The translations under genes and the position numbers were made by a program. The notes beneath the pieces are model-generated. The model saw only the letters and a program-made list of their open reading frames with translations. It was not told the DNA's origin and ran no database searches. Source: Coriolopsis trogii (Eukaryota; Basidiomycota; Agaricomycetes; Polyporales; Polyporaceae). Taken from it: a stretch of 64,000 nucleotides of DNA. Positions 53,083 to 64,000 of the stretch are shown here, one piece after another. Position 1 is the first letter of the stretch. Every line of letters begins with the position of its first letter. The stretch covers positions 868,001 through 932,000 of the forward strand of contig JAHYIO010000033.1 of assembly GCA_020543525.1 (NCBI GenBank). Reading direction: 5' to 3'.

Positions 53083-54382
53083 TCAGAGGGTGAACATGAG
53101 CGTATTGTACCCAAGCTGATCAAAGCCGCCACTTGTCGTGCCATAAGCACCACCTCCGCCATCCGCACCTCCACCATCGTTGCGGACCAGGTCAGCGTAC
53201 TGCTGGGTGTACGGTGCTTTCACCTTCTCGACCTTAACGTAGTGGTTGTAGAGTAGGTCCCAGATCGGGCGGATGTTGCCACGGCTGTTGGGGCTGATCA
53301 CCGTCTGTGTCACGTCGCTGTTGGTGTACGTCGTGTACTGGACGTCGTTGCCGAGGTTGTACTTGGCGGCGTATTCGGCACCCTTGAGAATGCGGTTGTC
53401 GTCGTAGGTGAAAAGGTTCACGCCTTGGTTGTATGCCGTCTGAGCGATCACTCCGAGGAGAGCAACGTCGAGCATGCTGTGACCCTGGTCGCGACCGCTC
53501 TATCAGGAGTGGCACAGCGTACAGCCAATCAGCGTACGACCATGGTGTCAAGGCACATCGGAGACCTACCTCTTGGAGTTGTCCCGTACCGTCGTTGTAA
53601 ATTTTCCAGACGGTCTTTTCGATGGCGCCGTTACCAGCGCCGTGATAGAAGTAGTCGACCGCCTCGTTGAACATGGTCTGGTTGTCTGCAAGGACCCCAA
53701 TGGACATCATAGTCGCCCTGCAACGCGTGCCGTCGTCAGTTCGCATATCAATCAGGGGAGGTGCGCGTCTGCCGAAGGGTACTGACATGTTACAAAGGTC
53801 CCAATTCGCCCAATAATGGTCGACCTTCGCGTCGTTGTGGTTGATGAAGAAGCGATGGTTCATCGGATAGAACACGTTCACGAGCATCTTCACCATCGCC
53901 GCCATATTCGCGCTCGTGAACCCGCTGAAGCTCCTCAGCATCTCCGCCGCGTTCGCGAGCTGGTAGCCATACAGACCCGACGCGAGGTACTTGTCCGAGC
54001 TCCCAGAGATCTCCGTCAGCGTGCCCGACCACGCGTTCAGGATCTTTGCCGCCGCGTTCCCGAACTGCGCGTCGCCGGTGACCTTGTATCGGATCGCGAG
54101 CGCGTACGCCGCGGCGGCGTCGCGGTAGATATTCGCATAGTTCTCCGAGCAGCTCGCCCCGGTGCCGCGGCAGAGCAGCTGAACAGGGTGGGGCGTGTAG
54201 TTCGGCTGGGCGTAGGTACTGTTGATGAGCTTGTTCCAGCCAGTGAGCCAGGGCTCGGCTTTCGCGTTGACCTTGGATGCGACACGGGAGAGGTCCGCAG
54301 CTGTGTGTAGGAGACCTGGATGTACGAAGGCCGACGCTGAGATGGCAGAGCCGATCAGGGCGACGAGGAGGGTGACCTTCAT
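53083..54382 (-). CDS. Secreted alginate-lyase-family protein
   Basis: Predicted extracellular polysaccharide lyase-like protein (alginate lyase / PF05426-type alpha-alpha barrel). The start at 54382 gives MKVTLLVALIGSAISASA, a signal peptide. Conserved parts: FVHPGLLHTAADLSRV, AKAEPWLTGWNKL, DAAAAYALAIRYKVTGD and then FFINHNDAKVDHYWANWDLCNM. Later exons give MFNEAVDYFYHGAGNGAIE and SGRDQGHSMLDVALLGVIAQTAYNQGV. Two introns, near 53720-53787 and 53499-53570, splice in frame. The C-terminus is Gly-rich and ends LGYNTLMFTL, with the stop at 53083. About 390 aa. Fungal relatives are common though alginate is not a fungal or wood polymer, so the true substrate is unknown. The Asn-His and Arg-Asp-Gln-Gly-His motifs carry likely catalytic residues. 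Confidence 0.85.
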
Positions 54383-55313
54383 TGTGGGGATAGAACACCT
54401 CATCGACTGGGGCTGTCAGAGGATGGAGCTCGGAGCCTCAACCATCTCCTCTCTTATGTTTGATGTCTCGGACGGTAGCTCTCAAAGTGAGGTAAGAGAG
54501 AAGGCGCGAAGACACGCATGCGCCCGGGCCGGTCGGCGAGGCTACAGCAAATAAGCGTATGAATTAGGTCGGACCATGTGAGCATAGATCACACACGGAC
54601 AACTCATCGGACATACCAGAGGCTCCGCATCATACACATCATTAATGCGTTCACTGTGAAGTGCGGTTCGCGAAGGAGACCTCGTGCAAATTCATGCTTG
54701 AGGAAGCAACGCCGTCGTCTGATCGCGGGACAAGAGCTCGCTTGAGAAGAGAATTGGAGTTTATGTGACCCCATCAGATACTATGGTGCCGATTTCGTTA
54801 TGTTCTACCAGAACCGCACCGCGCGGGGTCACTGCTGGGAGAAGATCCGTCCAGCACATCGCTTCATCAAAGAGCAACGAATTGGAGGAGCGACGCGCCA
54901 AATTCTTGGGAAGTCATTCGTCTAGTCATACACGATGTTCGTCGTCAGAGAGAACTTCGATTTCGACGTGGGCAATACGGTCAATTGAGAACAACGCAAA
55001 CACTCTCCGAACCCACTCACCACCTGCTCCGCCGGTGCGCGCATCCTATGACAAAGGCTGCCAATGGTACTCACACGGCCAAGACTTAACACATGGCTTG
55101 TTTAAGAGCTGCTTCTCCGACTGGTCGTGATTATCCTGAGTTGCTGATATGTTGTTTGAAGTATGCTACAATTCATTGAATTTTGCTCGTGGAAAACAAA
55201 GAAAGAAGTACAAAATCCTGTGATATAAACAATCAGCCTCGCCAAACTTTCAGAACACGAAGCATGCATACATCTACTATATTCTATAGTCCAAGAGTGC
55301 GTAAGGTGCAAGC
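54383..55313. other. Intergenic region
   Basis: About 930 bp between the alginate-lyase-family gene and the cystathionine beta-synthase gene. No supported gene, RNA or repeat was seen. Confidence 0.45.
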
Positions 55314-56986
<1,673 letters not shown>

Positions 56987-57345
56987 GTTTACTAGTGAAC
57001 AGGAGACGTTGAGGCGGGAAGATAAGTGAATGTAGCGAAGACAGGGGCGTCGTTTATATTTCCGCCACTCTGACGCGGTCCAAGATCCGGACCGCGCATA
57101 CTTCACGCCAAGTGACGCGACCTGGGTACCACGATCACGTGCATGACGTGAAGGCGCCTCGAATCCTCCAGTCTGTGGCACTCTCGGCCACTCAGTACTC
57201 AGGTTTAACTCTCACCTCGTCGCGACTTGGCCACCACCGCCGTCACTGTCGCACACTTGATCACATACAGTGTCTCTCGCAGGTGAGACAGCATCTATAT
57301 GAGGAAATTGACACTACTCAAGTCATTGTCATTGTGTTAGATATC
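56987..57345. promoter_or_regulatory. Divergent promoter region between CYS4 and the BTB gene
   Basis: About 360 bp between the two start codons, containing a CACGTGCA site near 57137 (CACGTG, the core bound by Cbf1-type regulators of sulphur genes in fungi). That would suit CYS4, but a six-base match may be chance. Confidence 0.3.
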
Positions 57346-58984
57346 ATGCCGCCTCAGCCAGCGGTGGTGGGGCATGCAAACGTTAACGTCAGCACCGCTC
57401 CGCCCCCTTTCAACAACATCGCGGCTGACACCATTATCCGCTCACGAGATGGCGTCAACTTCAGAGTACGCAGTGGTATCATAGCCGAGGCCTCCCCTAT
57501 CTTCGCCGATATGTTTGAACTCCCGCTCCCCCAGCACATGGCTGTCGACAACAGTCCCGATTTTATGGACGGCAAGCCCGTCGTCGCCGTTCAGGAAGAT
57601 AGTACAACGCTCGATTGCCTTCTCCGCCTCTGCTACCCAGTCAAAGATCCAGACCTTCCAGAATTGCGAGATGTGCGACCAGTCCTCGCCGCAGCACTCA
57701 AGTACGAGATGGAAGAGGCCATCACACTGATGACGACAGCCCTCCTTAGCTTTACACATTCACAACCGCTCGCCGTCTGGGCATCTGCCTGTATGCTCGG
57801 ACTTGAGGGGGAGGCGAAAGTGGCTGCGACGGCTATCATCGGTACAAATCTTCCTCCCAGCGGTACGCCCGAGCTCCAGGATGTCACAGCAGGGATGTAC
57901 TATCGGCTTGTGAAGTTCCTGCGCGCCCGAGGCCAAGTGAGCCCGCAGTTTAGATCCTGCGAGTCAGATCCGGGAGACGTACCCCAGCCCAAACGGTCAT
58001 ACAGGCCACCGACAACCATCACTTTCCAGACACGTCCGTATTCTGACATCATCTGCCGATCGTCTGACGGGCAGGAATTCCACACACACAGGATCATCCT
58101 CTACACTGCCATTGCTTCACCAGCCCTACTGGATCGTCTCCTTGCAGCCTCTGCCGAAACCGCAGGTTCACCCCCGGTACTCGACCTTGATATTCGCGGC
58201 GGCCCGCTCGGGTCACTTCTTGAGCTGTGCTACCCCATGGAGTACAATAACCTCGGCCATCTCGAAGTTCACAATGCAATCGATTTGATGGACGCTGCGC
58301 GACAATTGCGGATGGATATCCTTTACAAGAGACTGAGGTATAGCGCCATGAGCGCTATCAGTGTTACGCATCCCCTCGCGAGCTACTTGCTCGGTAGCAG
58401 CCTCGGACTCACTGATATTGCGGAGGACGCTCTCTCCTTCCTGCATGCTGACCCGTTCACTTACGGGTGTATCCCCGAGATGGAGACCACTCCTGCTCTG
58501 CCTTACCACCGTCTACTCATGAACCGCAGGGAGTCCCTTGCCGTTGCGTCGATGATGACAAGCACGCCGAAAGTCTCACCCGCGGTCGCGTCCATCGACG
58601 GATCGCTCAATACTAGTTCCTTATCAGCCGCAGACATATCTACCACGCTTGTCTCCGGCCTAGTCGATGATCTTCCCACCAAAGGAGACCCCTGGTTGTT
58701 GGGGATTCTGGAGAGCACCATGAAGGAGCTGCGCTCCCCTCATCAGGATCAGGTTTGGTGGACGCGACCGCAGACGACCAAGACGCTCGAGCAATCTGTG
58801 GATCGGAAGCTGTGGTGTGAGTCGTGCGAGGAGAACGTGCAGTTGATCATCCGCATCGAGAAGCTATACGTGGACGTGCGGCGAGCGATGGATAAAAACA
58901 ATGTGCGTTGGCTGCTTCATCTGCTTGGACTATAATATTAATGCTTGGTCATTGCAGAGAAAGCTCCTCAGCCGGAAATGGTGA
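57346..58984 (+). CDS. Protein with two tandem BTB/POZ domains
   Basis: Basidiomycete-expanded BTB family; such domains mediate dimerisation or Cul3 binding, but the role here is unknown. Start MPPQPAVVGHANVNV at 57346. BTB-1 (about residues 25-160) begins NNIAADTIIRSRDGVNFRVRS and continues ASPIFADMFELP, then DCLLRLCYPV. BTB-2 (about 225-370) begins YSDIICRSSDGQEFHTHRIIL, then ASPALLDRLL and LGSLLELCYPM. The exon is open to 58935 (ending LLHLLGL). A gtgcgt donor at 58903 and an ag at 58957 give an alternative spliced end, RKLLSRKW with TGA at 58982-58984, which I prefer. About 525 residues. No other introns needed. A decayed partial copy lies at 59924-60240. Confidence 0.85.
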
Positions 58985-59923
58985 GCTTCAATCTCGCGGG
59001 CAGCGCGGCTCAGTATGTGTCGGTGTTGATGGTGGGTTATTGATGTATATCCTCTCCCGGGACCGCTATGTTGATACACATGGGATAGCATGCCAACGTA
59101 GTATTCTTAGTTACTCCTAGTAGCTAGGTACTGTATATTTTGCAATTGTGTATGCTTGTGTGCGCATATCATCAGCAGGGAGTACAGTATCAATTTGCGT
59201 GCAAGTACGTTCCGCAGGGGTACGTTACGATTGTTCACTCACCTTGCTTTTCAGTGCGCAACGAGGGAAGCATTCTCATCATCATGATTCGCCTATTGAC
59301 GTGCAGGTTCAAGGTATACTTGCAACAAGGAATTGTTTATGCGAACCATTGAAGCGAGGCGTACACATCAATCTCTCAGCGAGCGCACGAGTTATACCGC
59401 GTTGTGGCGGCACCTGTTGCGTATGGCAATGGACCCTTGTCTGAACTTACATTTACTTCCTCCATCTACAACAGCTTTCACTCCACTCATGGGTGCGATC
59501 CGGTGTTGTGCCAGGGGTTCACGCAGTTGCGTCGGCCTGTTCCGTCACTGGCGAAATTGCGTCGAAGGGCCCGAGAACCGATCGCTGTAGAAATTGAGCA
59601 CGTATCGGGGCGCACACAGACAGTTGAGTTGCTGTTTCCTGTGGCAAGATTCCTGGGCTGACTGACTGTATGCATCACCAGTTGTATGACTGCCCTCGCG
59701 TGCGAATGGTCGTGGCGGGAGAAGAAGAGAAGCAGCACCTGGCCTCATAAATGCACCCCCCTCTCTCTGCGCGCTCTTGTTCGGACACCTCTCACTGTCA
59801 GGTCCTCTTCTTACCAGCTCTTGGCTGAGCGCTGATTGTTTATCCCCACTCACTTGCAGGTCTTAGGGCGCATACATATCAGACCCTGCGGATATTACTA
59901 TTTCACTACGATCGTATTAGATC
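58985..59923. other. Intergenic region between the BTB gene and its decayed copy
   Basis: About 940 bp. No motif-bearing ORF recognised; the short ORFs near 59330-59660 have no family features. Confidence 0.4.
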
Positions 59924-60240
59924 ATGTCATCTCAATCAGCGGTCGCGGCGGGAACCGATGTCGCTTTCGCTCTCCCTCCATTCAACAACACCTCTGCTGA
60001 CATCATTATCCGCTCCCAAAATGGCGCTCCCTCAGTCTGTCGACGTCAAAAACAGCCCCGGTTACATGGACGGCAAGCCCGTCGTGGCCGTCAAGGAAGA
60101 CAGCTTCACACTCGATCGCCTTCTTCGTCTCTGCTACCCAGTCAACGACTCAGACCTTTCAGAACTACAGCCCCCAGTGTAGAGATTGATGTTGATCGTG
60201 GGCATTTCCGATCGCTGACGTTGAGTACGAGATGACCGCA
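59924..60240 (+). pseudogene. Decayed partial duplicate of the two-BTB gene
   Basis: The first 35 codons (ATG at 59924, PPFNNTSADIIIRSQNG) parallel the intact gene (PPFNNIAADTIIRSRDG). About 80 bp coding for FRVRSGIIAEASPIFADMF is then missing and the frame shifts; the next match is NSPGYMDGKPVVAVKEDS...LDRLLRLCYPV in another frame. After a stop at about 60180, a piece like IDVDRG.FRSL resembles the second BTB domain's DLDIRGGPLGSL. Upstream bases around the ATG also match (GTATTAGAT...TCA.CAGCGGT). So it is a duplicate with internal deletions and frame changes. Confidence 0.72.
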
Positions 60241-60290
60241 AGACGATGTATTAGAACCATGAGTACCGGGAAGACAATGGCGTCCGACGC

Positions 60291-60470
60291 CCATCTCGTG
60301 CTTAATGTCAGCCACCACCTGTATTCTCGAGCGGTTGAGTCTCCGATAACCTTCTTGTTGATTTCGTTTTTCAGGATCCGGAGTCAGCTGTTTTTTAAAG
60401 TCTCCGGTGCACATTTCGTCCTTAACGTCAGCCACCACTGTCTGTGTTCTCGAGCGCTCGAGTCTCCTGT
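60291..60470 (+). repeat. Two-copy direct repeat of about 55 bp
   Basis: Segments at about 60291-60343 and 60412-60467 share CAT(C/T)TCGT(G/C)CTTAA, GTCAGCCACCAC, TTCTCGAGCG and GAGTCTCC in the same order, about 121 bp apart. They follow directly on the BTB pseudogene, so they may be part of the same rearranged debris. Confidence 0.65.
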
Positions 60471-60642
60471 GCCTATCATGCAGGTCGACGCTCATAATCG
60501 GACGTCAGAGTTCGAGGTGCCGCATAGTAAGTGCTCGTGCATTGAGATATCCAGCTGTACACACAAATATCAGCAATATACTGTGCTAATCATCTTGTCA
60601 TAGAGGCGGTCACAGATCAGGCTCTTTTCCCCCGCGCGGGCT

Positions 60643-61763
60643 TCAGGCTGCAAGGGCGAGTTTGTGCCAACTACCAGTCACCGTATGGTACAGCTGAGGG
60701 ACACATATCATACACCTGCCAAGCGTCACAAAGTCAAGCAGTATACGCAAATATGGCGGCATGCCCTGACACTCACCTCGGTGCAACACACGATCTATCC
60801 ATTCGCGCGCATGGGCGTTCGTCCCCGCCGGCCGCTCAAAATGCGAGCTATGCCCGACGCCGTCTAACAGCCTCACCTCGACATCCTCATACACGCCCCT
60901 CGCGATCCCGATCATGTTCTCATAGAGACAATGCCCATCCTCCGTCCCATTCACGATCAGCACCGGCACCCCTTTCGCCTTCTGCTGCCACATCTCGTGC
61001 GGCTGCGTCCTATACAAGACGTTGTAACGCGACGTGCGCGGCTGTGCGATGAACGCGCCCATCCACTGCAGCTTCGTCGCGTACGGCAGCGGAACCGCCA
61101 CGGCCATATCGACGAACCGTTCTGCCGCAGGCGTCATGTCGTCCGCGGACTCGGAGATGAGCGAGGGCAGGAGCTCGACGATGGCGGGGCGCACGCAGGG
61201 GGAGATATGCGCTATGCTGAGAACAGCGCCGCCGATATAGAGGATCCCGGAGAGATAGGAGGGCCCGAATGCGGCGATCACGTCCACGGCGACCGTCCCT
61301 GTTCCTACAGTCAGCGACGCCTATCAGAGAAAATGGAGATGATAACGATTGGACGTGCCTCCTATACTCCTGTCGAGGACGGCAATTCAGCACTGTGAGT
61401 GACGCAAGAACGACTTTAGAAGGCTCACCAGCCCCATAAGAATGGCTTCTTTACCCCGAACGCGTCACAGACTGTCCGGAAGTCAGCCGCGAAAGAGGCA
61501 GACTCATATGCCTTCGGGTCGAGCGACTTGTCACTGCGCCCATGCCCGCGCATCTCGTACCGAACCAAGTGATAGTTCTCCAGGAACCCTAGGTCTGCGA
61601 ACTGATTGTCGAAGCCTAAAGCAGAGCACGAAAGGCCGTGGATGAATACGATGGCGGGCTTGGATGGATCTCCAGCAGCCTCGGCCCATATCTTTGTCCC
61701 GCCTGAGGAAGTTAGAGTACGTTCGCGAGAGGAAGACATATTGGTGGAGGGTGGGTCGATCAT
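60643..61763 (-). CDS. Alpha/beta hydrolase-fold protein
   Basis: Esterase or hydrolase of unknown substrate, probably cytosolic. The ATG at 61763 (MIDPPST) or 61739 (MSSSRERT) starts it. Visible parts: PAIVFIHGLSCSALGFDNQF (oxyanion HG), YHLVRYEMRGHGRSDKS, PFLWGW and then the nucleophile elbow. The Ser is on an 11-nt exon (61359-61369) that spells, with its neighbours, GWSIGGT; both sides join in frame, with a GC donor at 61358. The acid is likely Asp in VPVLIVNGTEDGHCLYEN and the His is in LDGVGHSSHFERP. The frame after RVLHR can read on to the stop at 60643. A gtgagt donor there and an acceptor at cttgcag would instead end the protein at RVLHRA, using the same TGA. About 300 aa. Confidence 0.8.
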
Positions 61764-63193
61764 ATCGATAACTTGCCATCCCCAAGCCTTTATCGTAGAG
61801 ACATGCCGTCCATATTGGTCTCAACCGCTGTCGATTGGGGCTATAAGCACTAATGGAGCACCAAACGGACGATTCATGCATTGCGCGCGGTCTCCAGCGT
61901 CGGCCGGAGGTTCGGCCAGCTTGTACGACTTTGCCCTCTCCATGTGCCCGTCTTGACCAGAACGTTGGCTGGTGGGGAAGCCTACAGTATGTTACTGTGC
62001 AGTAGTATCTCGGCAGATCGAACACGAACAAGCGGCGCATGAGTGTGGCGTGGTTTCTTGGATTCCGAAGATTTTCATGGGCCGCGCCGCTGTCGGCGAC
62101 ATGTCTCCCACGCACTGGACGATCATATATCGTCCTGCGCATGCGGCACAAACATCCAATTTACAACTCGACGAAAGTCGGCGTCTTTTCGTGAACGAAT
62201 ATGCTTCACGACGGGGTGATATCACATGCTCGTATTAAAGTTGTAGCAGCCAGCGCGTCGCCCCATAGTCACATGTCTATGTATAGACCCTTGCGATGTG
62301 TTTGTACGTCTCTTAGTGATGTGAGTAGGCAGCAATGAAAAGTCAAGACACATCGAGTAGAGAGCATCCGTTGTATAGCGCGGCCAAAATCAAGGCGATC
62401 TTGTAGACCGTTGATAATGAGAATATGAGGACTTACGTCGCTCAGGCTCCTATGGACGCAGTCTGACTTGACTCGGAATTTCAGGGTCATGTACTTTTTG
62501 CCTCAGGCTGCCTATGAAGTTGCTTCGCATGTGACGCAGCCTGTATGGTTGTGGCCTCAGTGAACCGCCCTGGGTGGGAGGGCTGGAAGACATGTGTTGT
62601 ACAGTACCTCGGCAGATCCCGATATCACCAAATATCGACAATGATCGTGAGCTAGCGATCTTACACCCCTCACCCCTCACCTCTCTACGTTCCAATTTCC
62701 TCCTGACTGTCATTACAGCGGCAAATCGAGGTCCGAACATGACGGAAACCCCCAAAGTCCCTACCAAGCCCTTGTCACATCCGATTCTCGGGGCCATGTG
62801 GGGGACGGCTCACATATGGCGAGCAGCTTGCTGTTGACTGGGTAACAGAACGTGAGTTCGTTCGCTGTACACAGTTCAAGATTCGCTGATCGACGGATAG
62901 CTGTCGCATCACCTCAGTCAACCATTGCCTCCGTCCATGAAACTCCACATCGACACCTCGCACGCTATGAGTATCCCAAAACTGTAATCATTTTGTGATG
63001 CTCATAGCAGGCAAGGCTGCCGTCTTGGTCCGGGCACGCTAACTTGGCGCGTCTTTAGTGATGAGCGATACAATGTCAAGACTGTACAGAGTAGAGGACA
63101 ATTGTTGTATGACACAAGCAACGGAGCGATCTCGTAGATTATAGGTAAACGAGGGGTCTAGAGGCTCATGATGTTGATATGAGTATCCTGTAA
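61764..63193. other. Gene-poor region with one half of a diverged duplication
   Basis: No motif-bearing gene seen. The stretch 62315-62545 is similar to 63052-63300 (see the repeat entry). On the minus strand both halves can read a TLKFRV / TALKFRV segment, but in this half the frame is broken. Confidence 0.4.
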
Positions 63194-63300
63194 TCAGAGA
63201 CTGTCACTCCTACGAAAGTGCTCCTGTTCGACTCGAAACTTCAGAGCCGTTTGCTGTATATCTTGTGTACGAAGGTGCTTCGCGTATGAGGCAGCCTTCG
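62315..63300 (+). repeat. Diverged direct duplication, units about 230-250 bp
   Basis: Unit A (about 62315-62545) and unit B (about 63052-63300) are offset by roughly 740 bp. They share ordered blocks such as CTT TAGTGATG, TCAAGAC, GAGTAGAG, TTGTAT, GCGATCT, GACTCG.A..TTCAG and GTGCTTCGC.TATGAGGCAGCC-like ends. Identity looks well below 80 percent, with indels. Read on the minus strand, A gives AASHAKQL...TLKFRV (with a frame break) and B gives AASYAKHL...TALKFRV, suggesting duplicated coding sequence. Confidence 0.5.
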
Positions 63301-63919
63301 CGGCGTGCAGCCCAATAAGCTGGCACTCTGCCGCTGCCTCGTAAAGTGAGACGTCCCCGCTTCGAGAAGTCCTGCACATCGGCTTGCTTGTCGCTTGTCC
63401 GGTGAATAGCGCCGTCGACTGCCTCTCCTCAGAATGCTGTGGAAGTCCAGTAGGCATGCCATGCAACGCAGGGCCTGCACAAGCACTCACGTTCGGAGGT
63501 TCCAAGCAAGCCGCGACTTTTCGCAGCTCCGGTATATGGCCCCCATGCGCATGAATCGGCGAATGACCACTGGTCCTCTGGTATGGATGGTGTCGCTTTC
63601 GTTCCGCATGCCTGGGTCTAGCATGAGTGTGCCACACCGGAGACTGGTGCGCCATATGACCGACTAGACGAGTGTCAGCATCCGAGGAGTATTGGTGCTT
63701 GTCGTGGCATGAGGGAGGAAGGTCACGGGAACGAGTAGTCCGCGTCGGCGCCGCGTCAGACGGAGGAAGGTATAGAGCGAAGTTCTCAAGTAGACCTGTC
63801 GGCTGCTGGGAGGCATCGGTGCCCATAGCCATCACGAGCTCTTGAGTGGTGGTGGTGGTGGTGCGGCGGCCGACTCGGTGTGCATCGTTGGATTGGAACG
63901 TCAGCGCTCCCACCATCAA
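63194..63919 (-). CDS. Possible hypothetical gene, His-rich, unrecognised
   Basis: A 241-codon minus frame from 63919 to 63194, long for this base composition. It holds His-rich stretches (HTHARPRHAERKRHH, HSPIHAHGGHIPE) and ends AAKAASYAKHLRTQDIQQ...RRSDSL. A typical intron (gtgagt to cttccacag, about 63433-63487) may lie between LEPPN and HSEERQ. Its 3' end coincides with unit B of the duplicated segment, so some of it may have been coding. No family recognised, and chance cannot be excluded. Confidence 0.3.
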   Translation of the reverse strand: MMVGALTFQSNDAHRVGRRTTTTTTQELVMAMGTDASQQPTGLLENFALYLPPSDAAPTRTTRSRDLPPSCHDKHQYSSDADTRLVGHMAHQSPVWHTHARPRHAERKRHHPYQRTSGHSPIHAHGGHIPELRKVAACLEPPNVSACAGPALHGMPTGLPQHSEERQSTALFTGQATSKPMCRTSRSGDVSLYEAAAECQLIGLHAAKAASYAKHLRTQDIQQTALKFRVEQEHFRRSDSL

Positions 63920-64000
63920 TGTGGGTGGGTGAGTCTATTCGCGAGTACCCTACATTAGGCTGACACTATATTGAGCTGAAGTGCACAACGAGACATACCA

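Noticed and set aside
54037..54398. Overlapping long frames antisense or shifted against the alginate-lyase gene
   Set aside because: GC-rich third positions keep several frames open here; only one has a signal peptide and conserved motifs.

Overview
The window is nuclear DNA from a filamentous basidiomycete fungus, most likely an agaricomycete. Genes are cut by many short introns (about 45-75 nt, GT-AG with a few likely GC-AG). Spliced proteins match core fungal genes: DNA polymerase alpha, Grx5, Zim17, ATIC, a Wdr5/Swd3-type protein, Doa10 and cystathionine beta-synthase. Accessory families typical of mushroom-forming fungi are present too: F-box/LRR, BTB/POZ, cytochrome P450 and FAD monooxygenase expansions. 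I cannot name the species. All products were inferred by reading and splicing the sequence by eye; no database was searched.

Layout. 0-11 kb holds the 3' end of a flavin-reductase-like gene (+), POL1 (-), GRX5 (+), ZIM17 (-) and ADE16/17 (+). 11.4-28.2 kb is the standout region: five tandem same-strand (-) paralogues of one FAD-dependent monooxygenase family, each about 2-2.5 kb. They are separated by about 1.3-1.7 kb spacers, and one spacer carries a roughly 540-bp inverted-repeat element. 29-37.5 kb holds a membrane-anchored orphan (+), a GRAM/TBC/EF-hand Rab-GAP (+) and a WDR5/Swd3-like WD40 gene (-). 38-50 kb holds a P450 (-), an aldo-keto reductase (+), an HD-domain 5'-nucleotidase-like gene (-) and the Doa10/SSM4 ubiquitin ligase (+). 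50-64 kb holds an F-box gene with a truncated duplicate (-), a secreted alginate-lyase-family protein (-), a cystathionine beta-synthase lacking its regulatory domain (-), a two-BTB-domain gene (+) with a decayed copy, an alpha/beta hydrolase (-) and a gene-poor right end with a diverged duplication.

How the parts relate. Most genes are unrelated housekeeping neighbours. GRX5 and ZIM17 are convergent and both serve the mitochondrial Hsp70/iron-sulphur machinery. The FAD monooxygenase array looks like a recent lineage expansion for oxidising aromatic or xenobiotic substrates. Its copies share exon structure, including an 11-nt microexon, but differ in one flavin-binding motif, in intron content and in C-terminal tails, so they may be diverging in function. 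No rRNA, tRNA or CRISPR feature was found.
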